The notes under the pieces are model-generated. The model was given only the letters and a program-made list of their open reading frames with translations, was not told where the DNA came from and did not search any database. Below, piece by piece: positions 17,428-26,541 of a DNA stretch of 64,000 bases (position 1 is its first letter; each line of letters starts with the position of its first letter). The DNA lies in the NCBI RefSeq assembly GCF_008801605.1, contig NZ_VZPJ01000009.1:1-64000 (forward strand). Reading direction: 5' to 3'. This stretch comes from Pseudomonas brassicacearum subsp. brassicacearum. Its GTDB lineage: Bacteria; Pseudomonadota; Gammaproteobacteria; Pseudomonadales; Pseudomonadaceae. The position numbers were made by a program, and so were the translations under genes.

Positions 17428-18713
17428 CGATGAAGCTACTGATTACCGGCGCGACAGGCTACATCGGACAACGCTTGTCTGTCCTCGCGGCGGCAAGCGG
17501 ACACGAGGTCGTGTGCGCCACGCGCCAGCCGTGTCCCGCCACCTATACTTGGCTCCCTTATGACCTGCGGGGCCCGGCGCCCGAGTTCCCGGCGGGCACC
17601 CAGGTGTTGATCCATTTGGCGGCCGACACATCGACAAGCGCTGACGCCGACGCGGACGACGAAATAAAGGCGGCCCAGGCACTGATCCGTTGCGCCCAAC
17701 AAGGCTCGGCCAGGTTCATCTTCATCTCCAGTCAAACCGCCGAGGCCACGGCCCCTGGCGTTTATGGCCGGACAAAGTGGCGTATCGAACAGCACGTGCT
17801 GGCCGCCGGGGGCAGCGTAATCCGTCCCGGCCAAGTGTATGGTGGCCCCGAACGCGGGCTCTTTGGCCTGTTGTCAGGGCTGGTGCGCCGAAGCCCGTTT
17901 ATTCCGATCCTGATGCCGGCGCCTGGCGTACAACCTATTCATGTCGACGACCTGGCAGCCTCGATACTGGCGGTCGTCGAGCGGGATGACCTTCACGCCG
18001 AAATCCTCAATCTGGGCGCCGTACAGCCGATTGCCTTTGGCCGCTTCCTGATGTCGATTGCCGCGCACCGGGTGCGTGCCGCTCGCCTGCCTGTCCCTCT
18101 GCCGGTGGCATTGCTCAGGCTATTGCGCCTGTCACTCGGACAATCCTTGAGCGCCAAACTGGGCCTTGAACGGATTTTTTCCCTCATCCACCTGCCGCCC
18201 ATGGACAGCGAACGTTCCTTGCAGAAACTCGGCATCCGGTTGCGCCCCCTTGCCCACGGCATGCATCGCTCCGGCCATGGGCAACGTCGTGGGCTTCTGC
18301 AAGAAGCCACGGTGCTCTTGCACTACCTGCTCAAACGCCCGCCGCAAAAAAGCCTGGTCAGTCGCTACGCCAGGGCGTTGGAACGTGCGGGCAAAACCCG
18401 ATCCATCATTCATTCACGCTTGCTGATGCGCTGGCCGATATTCCTGGCGCTCCTGGACAATCCCGGTGTCCTGCACAAGCCCGACGGCCAGGAACTGGCC
18501 TGGCGCCTGCAGATTGCACTCGGTATTGCCGAAGCCAGCCCCCAGGGGGCGCAGGTGTTTCTCGGCACCCAACAGCCGCGCAGCCTGATCGCCACGCTGG
18601 TTGCGCTGGGACTCACCTCGGTCAAAGCGCTGGCGTGGAAGATAGCGGCGCTGTTGGGCCGCCCCTTTGCCCGCCAGTTGTTGCTTGGAAGTGAAGCCCA
18701 CCGTGAAGCCTGA
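17424..18713 (+). CDS. NAD-dependent sugar epimerase/dehydratase with C-terminal extension
   Basis: 429 residues. Residues 1-300 are an extended SDR: GATGYIGQR nucleotide motif, FISSQTAE, catalytic YGRTK, then VIRPGQVYGG and QPIHVDDLA. A further ~120 residues (YLLKRPPQKSLVSRYARALERAG onward) are not part of a normal epimerase, which ends near 310 residues; they contain helices and a basic tract but no motif I recognise. It joins the GtrA-like gene by an ATGA overlap and overlaps the GMC oxidoreductase gene by 11 bases, so it lies in the same translated run. Confidence 0.8.
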   Translation: MTMKLLITGATGYIGQRLSVLAAASGHEVVCATRQPCPATYTWLPYDLRGPAPEFPAGTQVLIHLAADTSTSADADADDEIKAAQALIRCAQQGSARFIFISSQTAEATAPGVYGRTKWRIEQHVLAAGGSVIRPGQVYGGPERGLFGLLSGLVRRSPFIPILMPAPGVQPIHVDDLAASILAVVERDDLHAEILNLGAVQPIAFGRFLMSIAAHRVRAARLPVPLPVALLRLLRLSLGQSLSAKLGLERIFSLIHLPPMDSERSLQKLGIRLRPLAHGMHRSGHGQRRGLLQEATVLLHYLLKRPPQKSLVSRYARALERAGKTRSIIHSRLLMRWPIFLALLDNPGVLHKPDGQELAWRLQIALGIAEASPQGAQVFLGTQQPRSLIATLVALGLTSVKALAWKIAALLGRPFARQLLLGSEAHREA

Positions 18714-20289
18714 ATTTGATGTGATCATTGTCGGCAGCGGCCCGGCCGGGACTTCGGCGGCCTATCCGCTGGTCAAGGCGGGCCTGAACGTCCTGATGGT
18801 CGACGCCCAGGCCAATACAGGCTCAGCGCCGCCGCCGACGCGTCCATTTCTCAGCGCCAGGGCAAACGATGAGCATCATTGGAAATGGATGATCGGCGAA
18901 CACTTCCACGCCTTGAACCAACTGGACGCGGTATCGCCCAAGCTGAAGACGCCGACCCACGCCCATGTCTTCGAAGGGTTCAGCGCCCGCAATCGCATCG
19001 AGACCGACAACTTTATCGGCATCGGTTCACTGGCCACCGGAGGCCTGTCCAATGCCTGGGGTTGCGGCGTGGCAACGCTCGGGGCCAGCGACTTTGCCGG
19101 GCTGCCCATCGATTGTTCCGAGATGCAGGCATCCTATGAAACGGTATCTCGCCGGATCGGTATCAGTGGCCGGATCGACGACGACCTCTCAAGCTACTTC
19201 GGCCTCGATGAGTGGTCGCAACCGCCCCTGCCGTTGGACACACTGCACCAGCGTCTGCTCGATCAGTACACCCGGCGCCGCTCGGCGTTTCCCGAACTGG
19301 GGTTTCGCCTTGGCCGCTCCAGGGTCGCCGTATTGAGCCAGCCGCTGGACGAGCGCAAGGCTTGCGACCTGTCTGGAAACTGCTTGTGGGGCTGTCAGAA
19401 CCAGGCCTTGTACAGCGCCTCGCAAGAGCTGCAAAAACTCAAGCAATACCCTGGGTTCCAGCACGTCCAGGACTTCCTCGTGGAGGATCTGCAGAAACTG
19501 GACGGTGCATGGGCGATCACCGACCATCGCTCCGCCCGGCGCTTCTGCGGTACGCGCCTGCTGCTGGCGGCGGGCACCCTGGCCACGACCCGGCTCGCCC
19601 TCAAGGGCTTGAACCATTCGGCCCCGATACCGCTGCTGTCATCACCGACGGCCGCCTTCCTGCTGTGGCTGCCAAAAATGCTCGGAACCCCAAGGGTGTC
19701 GACATTTGGCCTGGGCCAGCTATCGTTCGCCTTGACGCTGACGGCCAGTACCACGGCTTTCGGTTCGACGTTCAGTACCACAGGCTTGCCGATGACCGAG
19801 TTTGTCAGCCGGATCCCCATGAGCAAACGCTACAGCATCGAACTGCTGAAAAACCTGCTAAGCGCTTGCCTCGTCGGGAACATCTTCCTTCCCGGGCACC
19901 TGTCCAATAACACCGCGGTCCTGCGCCCCAACGGCTCGTTGCGCATCAACGGCCAAGCACATCCCGAGCTCCCCGGGCTCATGAAAACTGCCGAGGCAAC
20001 GCTGCGCCGGATCTATTGGAAAATGGGCGCACTGTTGATGCCCATGAGCTTCACCGTCGGCAAGCCGGGGGCGGATATCCATTATGCGGGAACCCTGCCC
20101 ATGCACTCGACGCCCAGGATCGGGCAGACCGATTGCATTGGCGAAGTCGCGGGCCTTGGCGGTGTGCATATTGTCGACGGCGCCTGCCTGCCCAGCCTTA
20201 CCGAGAAATCCCACACGCTGACCCTCATGGCCAACGCGGACCGGATAGCACGCTCACTCGTAACAACGATAGGAAATCAAAAGGCATGA
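18703..20289 (+). CDS. GMC-family FAD-dependent oxidoreductase
   Basis: 528 residues from GTG 18703 (other in-frame GTG at 18691). The N-terminus has the FAD dinucleotide motif (VIIVGSGPAGTSAAYPL) with the acidic end of strand 2 in MVDAQ. The C-terminus has the GMC-C pattern (GGVHIVDGACLPSLTEKSHTLTLMANADRIA) with a His expected in the active site. A short Cys region (CDLSGNCLWGC) lies mid-protein. Members oxidise alcohols or sugars. It sits between an epimerase and wecB, so oxidation of a glycan sugar is likely, but no substrate can be read from the sequence. Confidence 0.78.
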   Translation: MKPEFDVIIVGSGPAGTSAAYPLVKAGLNVLMVDAQANTGSAPPPTRPFLSARANDEHHWKWMIGEHFHALNQLDAVSPKLKTPTHAHVFEGFSARNRIETDNFIGIGSLATGGLSNAWGCGVATLGASDFAGLPIDCSEMQASYETVSRRIGISGRIDDDLSSYFGLDEWSQPPLPLDTLHQRLLDQYTRRRSAFPELGFRLGRSRVAVLSQPLDERKACDLSGNCLWGCQNQALYSASQELQKLKQYPGFQHVQDFLVEDLQKLDGAWAITDHRSARRFCGTRLLLAAGTLATTRLALKGLNHSAPIPLLSSPTAAFLLWLPKMLGTPRVSTFGLGQLSFALTLTASTTAFGSTFSTTGLPMTEFVSRIPMSKRYSIELLKNLLSACLVGNIFLPGHLSNNTAVLRPNGSLRINGQAHPELPGLMKTAEATLRRIYWKMGALLMPMSFTVGKPGADIHYAGTLPMHSTPRIGQTDCIGEVAGLGGVHIVDGACLPSLTEKSHTLTLMANADRIARSLVTTIGNQKA

Positions 20290-21395
20290 CCCGCAAGGTA
20301 CTCTGCATCGTCGGTACGCGTCCGGAGGCCATCAAAATGGCCCCCGTGATCAAGGCGCTCCAGGCCCAAGACAATATCGTTTGTCGGGTGCTCGCCACCG
20401 CCCAGCACCGAGACCTGCTGGATCAGGTGCTTGAGGGCTTCGCAATCACCGCCGACCTGGACCTGGACATCATGCGCCCCAACCAGTCATTGGCGGCGCT
20501 GACCTCACGCTTGCTGCTTGGACTCGACGGCGTACTGCAAGCCGAGAAACCGGATGTCGTGCTGGCTCAAGGCGACACGACCACGGTCATGAGTGCTGCA
20601 CTGGCGTGTTTCTACCTGCGGATTCCCTTTGGCCATGTCGAAGCGGGCCTGCGTACCGGGGACCTCGGCAATCCGTTCCCCGAAGAAGCCAACCGGGTGA
20701 TCGCCGGCAAGCTGACCCGCTGGCATTTCGCGCCCACCCAGCAGGCCGTGGACAACTTGCTGCGTGAGGGTGTCGCCACCAGCGATATCACCCTGACCGG
20801 CAATACCGTAATCGATGCCTTGCTGATGACGGCCGCACAAGACTCCACTTTGGCTATCCCACTGGATGCCAGCAAACGCCTGGTGCTGGTGACCGCCCAT
20901 CGCCGGGAAAACTTCGGCGAACCGTTCCAGAATATCTGCCAGGCACTCAAGCACCTGGCCGAACGGAATCCGGACATCCAGATCCTCTATCCCGTCCATC
21001 CCAACCCGAACGTCAAGGATGTCGCGCACCAACTGCTCGGGCGGACCCCGAACATCATCCTCTGCGCACCGCTGGATTACGCGCCGTTTATCGCGGCAAT
21101 GAAGCGCTCGTACCTGATCATCAGTGACTCCGGGGGCGTGCAGGAAGAGGCCCCGGCCCTGGGCAAACCGGTGCTGGTCCTTCGAGAGGAAACCGAACGC
21201 CCGGAGGCGGTCGACCTCGGCGTGGTCAAGCTGGTCGGCACCAACCGGGACACCATCGTCGAAGCAGCACAGCGGCTGCTCGATGATCCGCAGGCTTATC
21301 AGGCCATGGCACGCGGGGTGTCCCCCTATGGCGATGGCAAGGCCGCCGCGCGCATCGTCGACGTTTTAAGGCAGCACTTGCAGCCATGCGCATGA
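20286..21395 (+). CDS. wecB: UDP-N-acetylglucosamine 2-epimerase (non-hydrolysing)
   Basis: 369 residues, the usual length. It carries VGTRPEAIKMAPVI at the N-terminus, GDTTTVMSAALACFY, GHVEAGLRTGDLGNPFPEE with the catalytic Asp/Glu region, TAHRRENFG and ISDSGGVQEEAPALGKPVLVLREETERPEA. The enzyme interconverts UDP-GlcNAc and UDP-ManNAc, supplying ManNAc or ManNAcA for the glycan. The ATG overlaps the previous stop (ATGA) with AAGG just upstream, showing translational coupling. Confidence 0.95.
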   Translation: MTRKVLCIVGTRPEAIKMAPVIKALQAQDNIVCRVLATAQHRDLLDQVLEGFAITADLDLDIMRPNQSLAALTSRLLLGLDGVLQAEKPDVVLAQGDTTTVMSAALACFYLRIPFGHVEAGLRTGDLGNPFPEEANRVIAGKLTRWHFAPTQQAVDNLLREGVATSDITLTGNTVIDALLMTAAQDSTLAIPLDASKRLVLVTAHRRENFGEPFQNICQALKHLAERNPDIQILYPVHPNPNVKDVAHQLLGRTPNIILCAPLDYAPFIAAMKRSYLIISDSGGVQEEAPALGKPVLVLREETERPEAVDLGVVKLVGTNRDTIVEAAQRLLDDPQAYQAMARGVSPYGDGKAAARIVDVLRQHLQPCA

Positions 21396-22492
21396 TCTAC
21401 CTGTCCCCGTTGCCATGGGCCAGCTTCAGCCAGCGCCCCCATCACTTCGTCAACTGGTATCACAACCAGACCGGCGCGCCAGTACTCTGGATCGATCCGT
21501 ACCCGACGCGTTTACCCACGCTGAACGATTTCAAGCGCAAGCCGCCTGTTGCCGACCGGCAAAGCGTCACCGTTCCGCCCTGGTTGCAGGTCTGCAAACC
21601 CCGGAGCTTACCCATCGAGCCTATTCCGGGCTCGGCCATGCTCCTCAAGCGACTGTGGTGCAACCTGTTCAAAGAGGCTGCGGCATTTTCCGCAGAAGGG
21701 TCGCCCTTGATCTGTGTCGGAAAACCTTCCGAATTGGCCCTGCAACTGCTCGCCCTCATCCCTGCAAGCCATGCCGTCTACGATGCCATGGATGATTTCC
21801 CGGCCTTTTATCAGGGCCTGTCACGCAGGTCCATGGAACGTCGCCAGGCACAGCTCATTCGACGGGTATCCAAAGTACTGGCGTCCTCCAACCCCCTTCG
21901 CGACAAACTCCTGGGCACAACCGACCAGGTGGAACTGGCCCTCAATGCCTGTGACATGCACGCACTGGCGCCGGTCGAAAGCCTGGACTTCGGTGCCAAG
22001 CAACAGGTACTCGGCTACGTTGGCACGCTGGGGCGTTGGTTCGATTGGGAGCTGGTCATCGCGCTGGCGCAGGCCAATCCTGGAAACCGCATACGGCTGA
22101 TCGGCCCCCTCTTCACACCGCCGCCTTGCGTATTGCCCGCCAACATCGAGCTGCTCGCCGAATGCTCCCACGCCAGTGCAATCGCCGCCATGGCAACGTT
22201 TTCGGTGGGCTTGATCCCGTTCAAGCTCAACCGCCTGACCGCCTCGGTCGACCCGATCAAATACTACGAATACCGCGCCCTCGGCCTGCCCGTCATCTCC
22301 ACTCGCTTCGGTGAAATGGCCCTGCGCGACCGGGAACCGGGCGTCTGGATCGTGGATCAAGGCACCGATCTGGGTAAAACCGCCATGGAAGCACTCGCCA
22401 GCCAAAGCGACCGCTCGACTGTTCAACAATTTCGTCAGGCGCACCTTTGGGCTCAGCGTTTTTCTGCGATCAATCTCAAAAACGGCAAATAA
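21386..22492 (+). CDS. GT4-like glycosyltransferase
   Basis: 368 residues of a single GT-B fold. It begins MIYLSPLPWASFSQRPHHFVNW, sharing the QRPxxL/F motif with the two large fusion glycosyltransferases of the locus, and has YDAMDDFPAF, ALNACDMHAL, GYVGTLGRWFDWEL and DPIKYYEYRALGLPVISTRFGEM. It lacks a GT2 domain. Its start overlaps the end of wecB by 10 bases. It appears to be the last gene of the plus-strand polysaccharide run; the gene after it is unrelated. Confidence 0.83.
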   Translation: MRMIYLSPLPWASFSQRPHHFVNWYHNQTGAPVLWIDPYPTRLPTLNDFKRKPPVADRQSVTVPPWLQVCKPRSLPIEPIPGSAMLLKRLWCNLFKEAAAFSAEGSPLICVGKPSELALQLLALIPASHAVYDAMDDFPAFYQGLSRRSMERRQAQLIRRVSKVLASSNPLRDKLLGTTDQVELALNACDMHALAPVESLDFGAKQQVLGYVGTLGRWFDWELVIALAQANPGNRIRLIGPLFTPPPCVLPANIELLAECSHASAIAAMATFSVGLIPFKLNRLTASVDPIKYYEYRALGLPVISTRFGEMALRDREPGVWIVDQGTDLGKTAMEALASQSDRSTVQQFRQAHLWAQRFSAINLKNGK

Positions 22493-22552
22493 CGGCCGAT
22501 ACCCAGGATAAGACCCCGCGACTGGGGCGCAGGACAGAACGGTAGGTCAGTC

Positions 22553-22816
22553 ATGACAGAGATTTATTTGCTGATAGCGCACGGCACGGACCAGGGCGAA
22601 GCTTACGTTCTGGGCTGGTTCGACGACCGGAGCAAAGCCCGGGAAGTGGCCGAGCAGAAAGAATGGGAAGCGTACCGCGCCAGCCTGAAGGAGAAACATC
22701 CTTGGTCCAGCCACAAACCGCTGGCGCCGGACCAGACGGACTATCGCCGCTACTGGATCAAGACCATTTCCAAATTCGAGCATGTGCCAGTGCCCAGATC
22801 CTTTGCGGTTCATTGA
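22553..22816 (+). CDS. Hypothetical small soluble protein
   Basis: 87 residues, charged and Trp/Tyr-rich (WFDDRSKAREVAEQKEWEAYRAS; YRRYWIKTISKF). No membrane segment, signal peptide or known motif. The ATG at 22553 follows GGTAGGTCAGTC, a fair ribosome site. I do not recognise a family. It lies between the polysaccharide run and a DKNYY-repeat protein gene, with no clear operon partner. Confidence 0.6.
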   Translation: MTEIYLLIAHGTDQGEAYVLGWFDDRSKAREVAEQKEWEAYRASLKEKHPWSSHKPLAPDQTDYRRYWIKTISKFEHVPVPRSFAVH

Positions 22817-22897
22817 TCACCACGCATGAATATTCAACGAAACGAGCGATATCGGTAGCGGTCTAGACGATTAAGCCCATCCGATGAGAGCGTTTTT

Positions 22898-22984
22898 ATG
22901 TTGAAATTCCTTGGCGGTACCGTAGGCATCATTTTCCTGATTGGCCTGATCGTGGTGATTGCGCTGTTCAAGTTCATTTTCTGA
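22898..22984 (+). CDS. Single-helix membrane micro-protein, 28 residues
   Basis: ATG 22898 to TGA 22984 gives a 28-residue peptide: MLKFLGG, a hydrophobic helix (TVGIIFLIGLIVVIAL) and a basic/aromatic end FKFIF. The composition is that of a genuine single-pass micro-protein rather than random coding. A ribosome site is weak (GAGAG about five bases upstream). No partner is evident; the DKNYY gene starts 60 bases later. Confidence 0.5.
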   Translation: MLKFLGGTVGIIFLIGLIVVIALFKFIF

Positions 22985-23045
22985 GTGTGGCAGCGGCGAT
23001 CATTGCCTTGGCGTTCCACCTCCCTGGAGAGCAGTTCGCAATAAC

Positions 23046-25055
23046 ATGACAATCACAGGGACGGATAAGGCTGACTGGGAGCCGCTGCAACTTGAATGGC
23101 ATCAAGGTTTCGCCTTCGTCGACGGTGTGCTGCTGGGCGACGGGCAAGTGCCTGATGTGTACATCATGCTCAACCCCGAAGGTGCATACCCCAGCGCGAT
23201 AGCACAATCTGCCAGTGCTGGGCGTTATCCGCCCTCGCCCTTGCTGGCCGATCAGCCGGTTTGGCGACATCGACGCAACCATTGGGTCTTGCGCGACGCC
23301 CTGCGTGATTACTACCTGCTTCCAGCCTACCGGGAGCGCCACGGCTACCACGCGCTGCAGGCCCTGCCGTTTCGCTTCGACAACGGCCTGGAAAGCCTCG
23401 GCCACCAGTACTGGCGCGACGCAACCGGCGCCTATTGGTTTGGCGACTACGCGATCAGCCGAATCCCCGAGGCACGACCCGACAGCCTGGCCCTGTTGCC
23501 AGCGTCGCCAGCCTCGGTGACGTCAGCCTCTGCCCTGTTCAGCGACGGAGTGAATATCTTTCTGCAAGGGCTATTTATCGCCAGCGCCACGGCGCGGGTG
23601 CGCTATTGCAACCACCCTTCCTATCGAGTGATCGACGATCAGGTCTACAAGGGCTTCAAGCCCCTGCATCAGAAGGACGGCACGCCGCTGCCGATCGCAA
23701 ACCCCGACGACTTCCAGATGCTCGCCCATCGCTGGGGCACCGATGGGCAATCGATCATCGTGCAAGCGCAGCAAGGGTCGAGCATTTCATATGAATACTT
23801 CTACCGCATCGACAATGCCGACCTGGCGACCTTCACCGTGCTTAACGAACGCTACGCCAAAGACCGGCACCGCGCCTATTACCTGACCGGCAAGAGCATT
23901 CGCTACGTTGGCGATTTCCACCTGCTCAAATGCTGGCAGCCAGTGTTTGATGAGTGCGGCAGCGTGGTCAGCGCCAGCGAACGCGAGCATGATTATTTTG
24001 CCGTGGACGACACATTCGTCTACGCCGCCGGAACCCGCTTGCGTGATGCCCATGGTCCGAGTTTTCGCCACTTGGGGTTCGACTATTACCGTGATCATCA
24101 GCACGTCTACAGACGCCAGAAACGCCTTGATGTCGACGTGGAAAGCTTCGTAGTGACCCAGCTCTATCGTAATGACCAGGATTACGCGCCCGTGCTGGTC
24201 GGTGACAAGCACGGCCCGCTGGGTTCTGGCGGCATCATCGATGCGGCCATGCAAGAGGCATGGGCTCCTTACTTCGAAGCCCATCCGCAGTTGAAGGACT
24301 ATTGGTGGCACCGCCTACAGGCCCTGCCTGAAACATCGCAAACGCCTGCAGAAACCCTGCCCTTGCGTGCCATCGGCCAGGGTTTCGAGCTGGGCCGCCA
24401 GGTGTATTTCCGTGGACGCGTGATCAACGGGCTGGACGCGGCAAGTTTCAAACTGCTGGACACGCACCTGTGCGGCGATGCCCAGGGTTTGTATCTGATC
24501 CCGTTTCATAACGCCGAATCCGAGGTACCTGAACGATTTTCCCAGGAGCCCGCGGAGCATTTCCGCTCACTGGGTGCGCCCTACCTGACTGACGGTAAGA
24601 CCGTGTTCTGTCACCGGATTTTTTACCACGTCCCGGAACCGATTCGTAAGGCGCAAGCGGCCACGTTCGAATCCTGCGGTCATGGTTGGGCCAAGGATCG
24701 GGATGCGGTGTATTACTACGGCGAGGCGAAAAAGCGGCTACATCCCTCGGACACCCGCATTCTCGGCACCTATGCCATCAGCCCTAGCCTGATTCTCTCG
24801 GAGGGCAAGCCACTGGATGTGGCATTCGACCCTGATGAAGTCCGCGTGCCCCATCCCGACTTCCTGCAACTGGGCACGCGCAAGTTGTTCTGCCACCGAC
24901 GCCCGCTGAGCGCCAAGCGGATCGACCTGACGACCCTCCAATTCCTGAATGACCGCTACGCCCGTGACCAACATCGAATCTATCACTACGACGGTTATGC
25001 AACCCTGACCGAAGTCGACGAAGCGCATTATCGGGAATCGCTCGGCCATCGATGA
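23046..25055 (+). CDS. DKNYY-repeat family protein
   Basis: 669 residues from ATG 23046 (open frame extends further up). It is built of repeats of the DKNYY type, in which an Asp/Arg-x-x-x-[VAI]-Y-Y pattern recurs: YAKDRHRAYYLTGKSIRYV, YYRDHQHVYRRQKRLDVD, WAKDRDAVYYYGEAKKRL, YARDQHRIYHYDGYATL. No signal peptide or membrane helix is seen. The family is thought to form beta-propeller-like or repeat structures of unknown function. Both neighbours are unrelated. Confidence 0.72.
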   Translation: MTITGTDKADWEPLQLEWHQGFAFVDGVLLGDGQVPDVYIMLNPEGAYPSAIAQSASAGRYPPSPLLADQPVWRHRRNHWVLRDALRDYYLLPAYRERHGYHALQALPFRFDNGLESLGHQYWRDATGAYWFGDYAISRIPEARPDSLALLPASPASVTSASALFSDGVNIFLQGLFIASATARVRYCNHPSYRVIDDQVYKGFKPLHQKDGTPLPIANPDDFQMLAHRWGTDGQSIIVQAQQGSSISYEYFYRIDNADLATFTVLNERYAKDRHRAYYLTGKSIRYVGDFHLLKCWQPVFDECGSVVSASEREHDYFAVDDTFVYAAGTRLRDAHGPSFRHLGFDYYRDHQHVYRRQKRLDVDVESFVVTQLYRNDQDYAPVLVGDKHGPLGSGGIIDAAMQEAWAPYFEAHPQLKDYWWHRLQALPETSQTPAETLPLRAIGQGFELGRQVYFRGRVINGLDAASFKLLDTHLCGDAQGLYLIPFHNAESEVPERFSQEPAEHFRSLGAPYLTDGKTVFCHRIFYHVPEPIRKAQAATFESCGHGWAKDRDAVYYYGEAKKRLHPSDTRILGTYAISPSLILSEGKPLDVAFDPDEVRVPHPDFLQLGTRKLFCHRRPLSAKRIDLTTLQFLNDRYARDQHRIYHYDGYATLTEVDEAHYRESLGHR

Positions 25056-25067
25056 CGACCTCTCCAT

Positions 25068-25092
25068 CAGCGACCGCTGTAAAAATTTTTTT
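25068..25092 (+). terminator. Weak hairpin and T-run after the DKNYY gene
   Basis: CAGC/GCTG arms at 25068-25079 with a four-base loop are followed by A5 then T7 (25086-25092). The short stem makes it a weak candidate terminator. Confidence 0.3.
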
Positions 25093-26335
25093 AAAGAAAG
25101 CCCAAGGGATAACTGATGATCACACGATTCTCATCGTAATCCGCACTGTTGAATCCACGGCGCACACTTGCATTGCGCCAACGCAAAGCCAGATTTTTCA
25201 GCCGACCGCTCTGAACCACATACCCAAGCTCACTCTCACGCACCCACTCCGAACCATCATCGACGCGTTGTAACCTTACGTCGTCACCGTGGACATAGCG
25301 GGTCATCAATGACAACCCCGGAACGCCATAACCAGCGAAATCCAGGTCGTAACGTAACTGCCAGGATCGCTCCCCCGGGTTGTCAAAGGCATGGTTGAAA
25401 GTATTGTTCGCCAGGTAGATGCCCCCAGTACCGGAGACTCTCATCCAGCCAGTCTCACCGCTGACCTGTTGCCAACCAAGACTGAATGTATGCTGATCAA
25501 TGCCCAGGCCGATCACCAATGACGCCGTTCGATTATCCAAACGACCAGCCTTGGCTGCGCCGTCGTCCTTGCCCCAGAAATAACCCAGGTTAGTGTTCAA
25601 GGTGACGCTCGGGGATAACGACCAGCGCTGGTTCAGACCGACATATTGCTGCTGGTAGATGTCCTTTAACTGCCCGCTCCATAAACGCAATGTGGTGCTT
25701 TTAGAGGCTGGGCGGTAGTCGGCTCCTAGATAGTTGAACGCATCGCTATGAGCGCTACCGAAAGCCAGGTCCTCCATGGATGAATCATTACGCAAACTGG
25801 TTTTGTTGAATTGCCCAGCGAAAAGCGTCCAGTACTTCACATCCTGCGAAGACAACTGCGTCCCTTCGAACGTTTGTGGCAACGCTCGGAAGTCGTCGGC
25901 GGTGATAATCGGCAGGTTGGGCATCCATTCGCCCACTTTCAATTCGGTGGCGGAAATTTTCGCTTTAAGGGCAACCCCAAGCCGGCCAAAGCTGCCCGCC
26001 GGGTCCCCATCACCGTCCTTGGGCAATAACAACGCGCCGTAACGTCCCGCCCCACCGTCCAGCTTGACGGCGTACTTGCCCAATACATCGGCACCCACGC
26101 CAACGGTACCTGAGGTAAAGCCGGATCGAAGATCGAGAATAAAGCTCTGTGTCCATTCCCGTGCCTGGCCCTGTGCGGCATCAGGCGCAGTGAAATGACG
26201 TTCGAAGAAGAAGTTTCTGAAGGTCAGCGTTGCCTTGCTGTCCTCAACCAAACCTTGGGCGAACACCCCAGGCGACAGCAATCCGACACACAGTAAAATG
26301 CCAGCGAGACGCAGCGTTATTGTTTTCACGACCAT
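25091..26335 (-). CDS. OprD-family outer-membrane porin
   Basis: 414 residues from ATG 26335, chosen because AGGGG lies five bases upstream of it; an upstream ATG at 26365 lacks this. A Sec signal peptide (KTITLRLAGILLCVGLLSPGVFA) is followed by LVEDSKATLTFRNFFFERHF, the start of OprD/OccK-type barrels, then alternating beta-strand sequence ending RVIISYPLGFL with a terminal hydrophobic residue. These porins pass specific small acids or amino acids. It is the terminal gene of a minus-strand set with an MFS permease and a DHDPS-family enzyme, so it probably takes up their substrate. Confidence 0.9.
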   Translation of the reverse strand: MVVKTITLRLAGILLCVGLLSPGVFAQGLVEDSKATLTFRNFFFERHFTAPDAAQGQAREWTQSFILDLRSGFTSGTVGVGADVLGKYAVKLDGGAGRYGALLLPKDGDGDPAGSFGRLGVALKAKISATELKVGEWMPNLPIITADDFRALPQTFEGTQLSSQDVKYWTLFAGQFNKTSLRNDSSMEDLAFGSAHSDAFNYLGADYRPASKSTTLRLWSGQLKDIYQQQYVGLNQRWSLSPSVTLNTNLGYFWGKDDGAAKAGRLDNRTASLVIGLGIDQHTFSLGWQQVSGETGWMRVSGTGGIYLANNTFNHAFDNPGERSWQLRYDLDFAGYGVPGLSLMTRYVHGDDVRLQRVDDGSEWVRESELGYVVQSGRLKNLALRWRNASVRRGFNSADYDENRVIISYPLGFL

Positions 26336-26509
26336 GATTCCCCTGTTGTTGTTATTGAAGGGCACACGCGGTCTGCTCTCCCTCGGGAAACGACTTGTCG
26401 AATCGCCGGAGGGATGGAGCTGATCGATGGTTGGATCGGATATTTCAGTAGGTGCGAATGGACCAAAAAGGGCCCGAGATCACGGAACCCTGTTCGGCCA
26501 AGCACAGCA

Positions 26510-26536
26510 GGAGGGGCGCCTGGTTAGCGCCCCTCC
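26510..26536 (-). terminator. Strong hairpin after the DHDPS-family gene
   Basis: Ten-base perfect arms GGAGGGGCGC (26510-26519) and GCGCCCCTCC (26527-26536) around a seven-base loop, starting six bases past the stop of the minus-strand gene at 26542. No T-run follows directly on that strand, so it could also be an mRNA-stabilising stem between this gene and the porin gene. Confidence 0.55.
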
Positions 26537-26541
26537 TCGGG

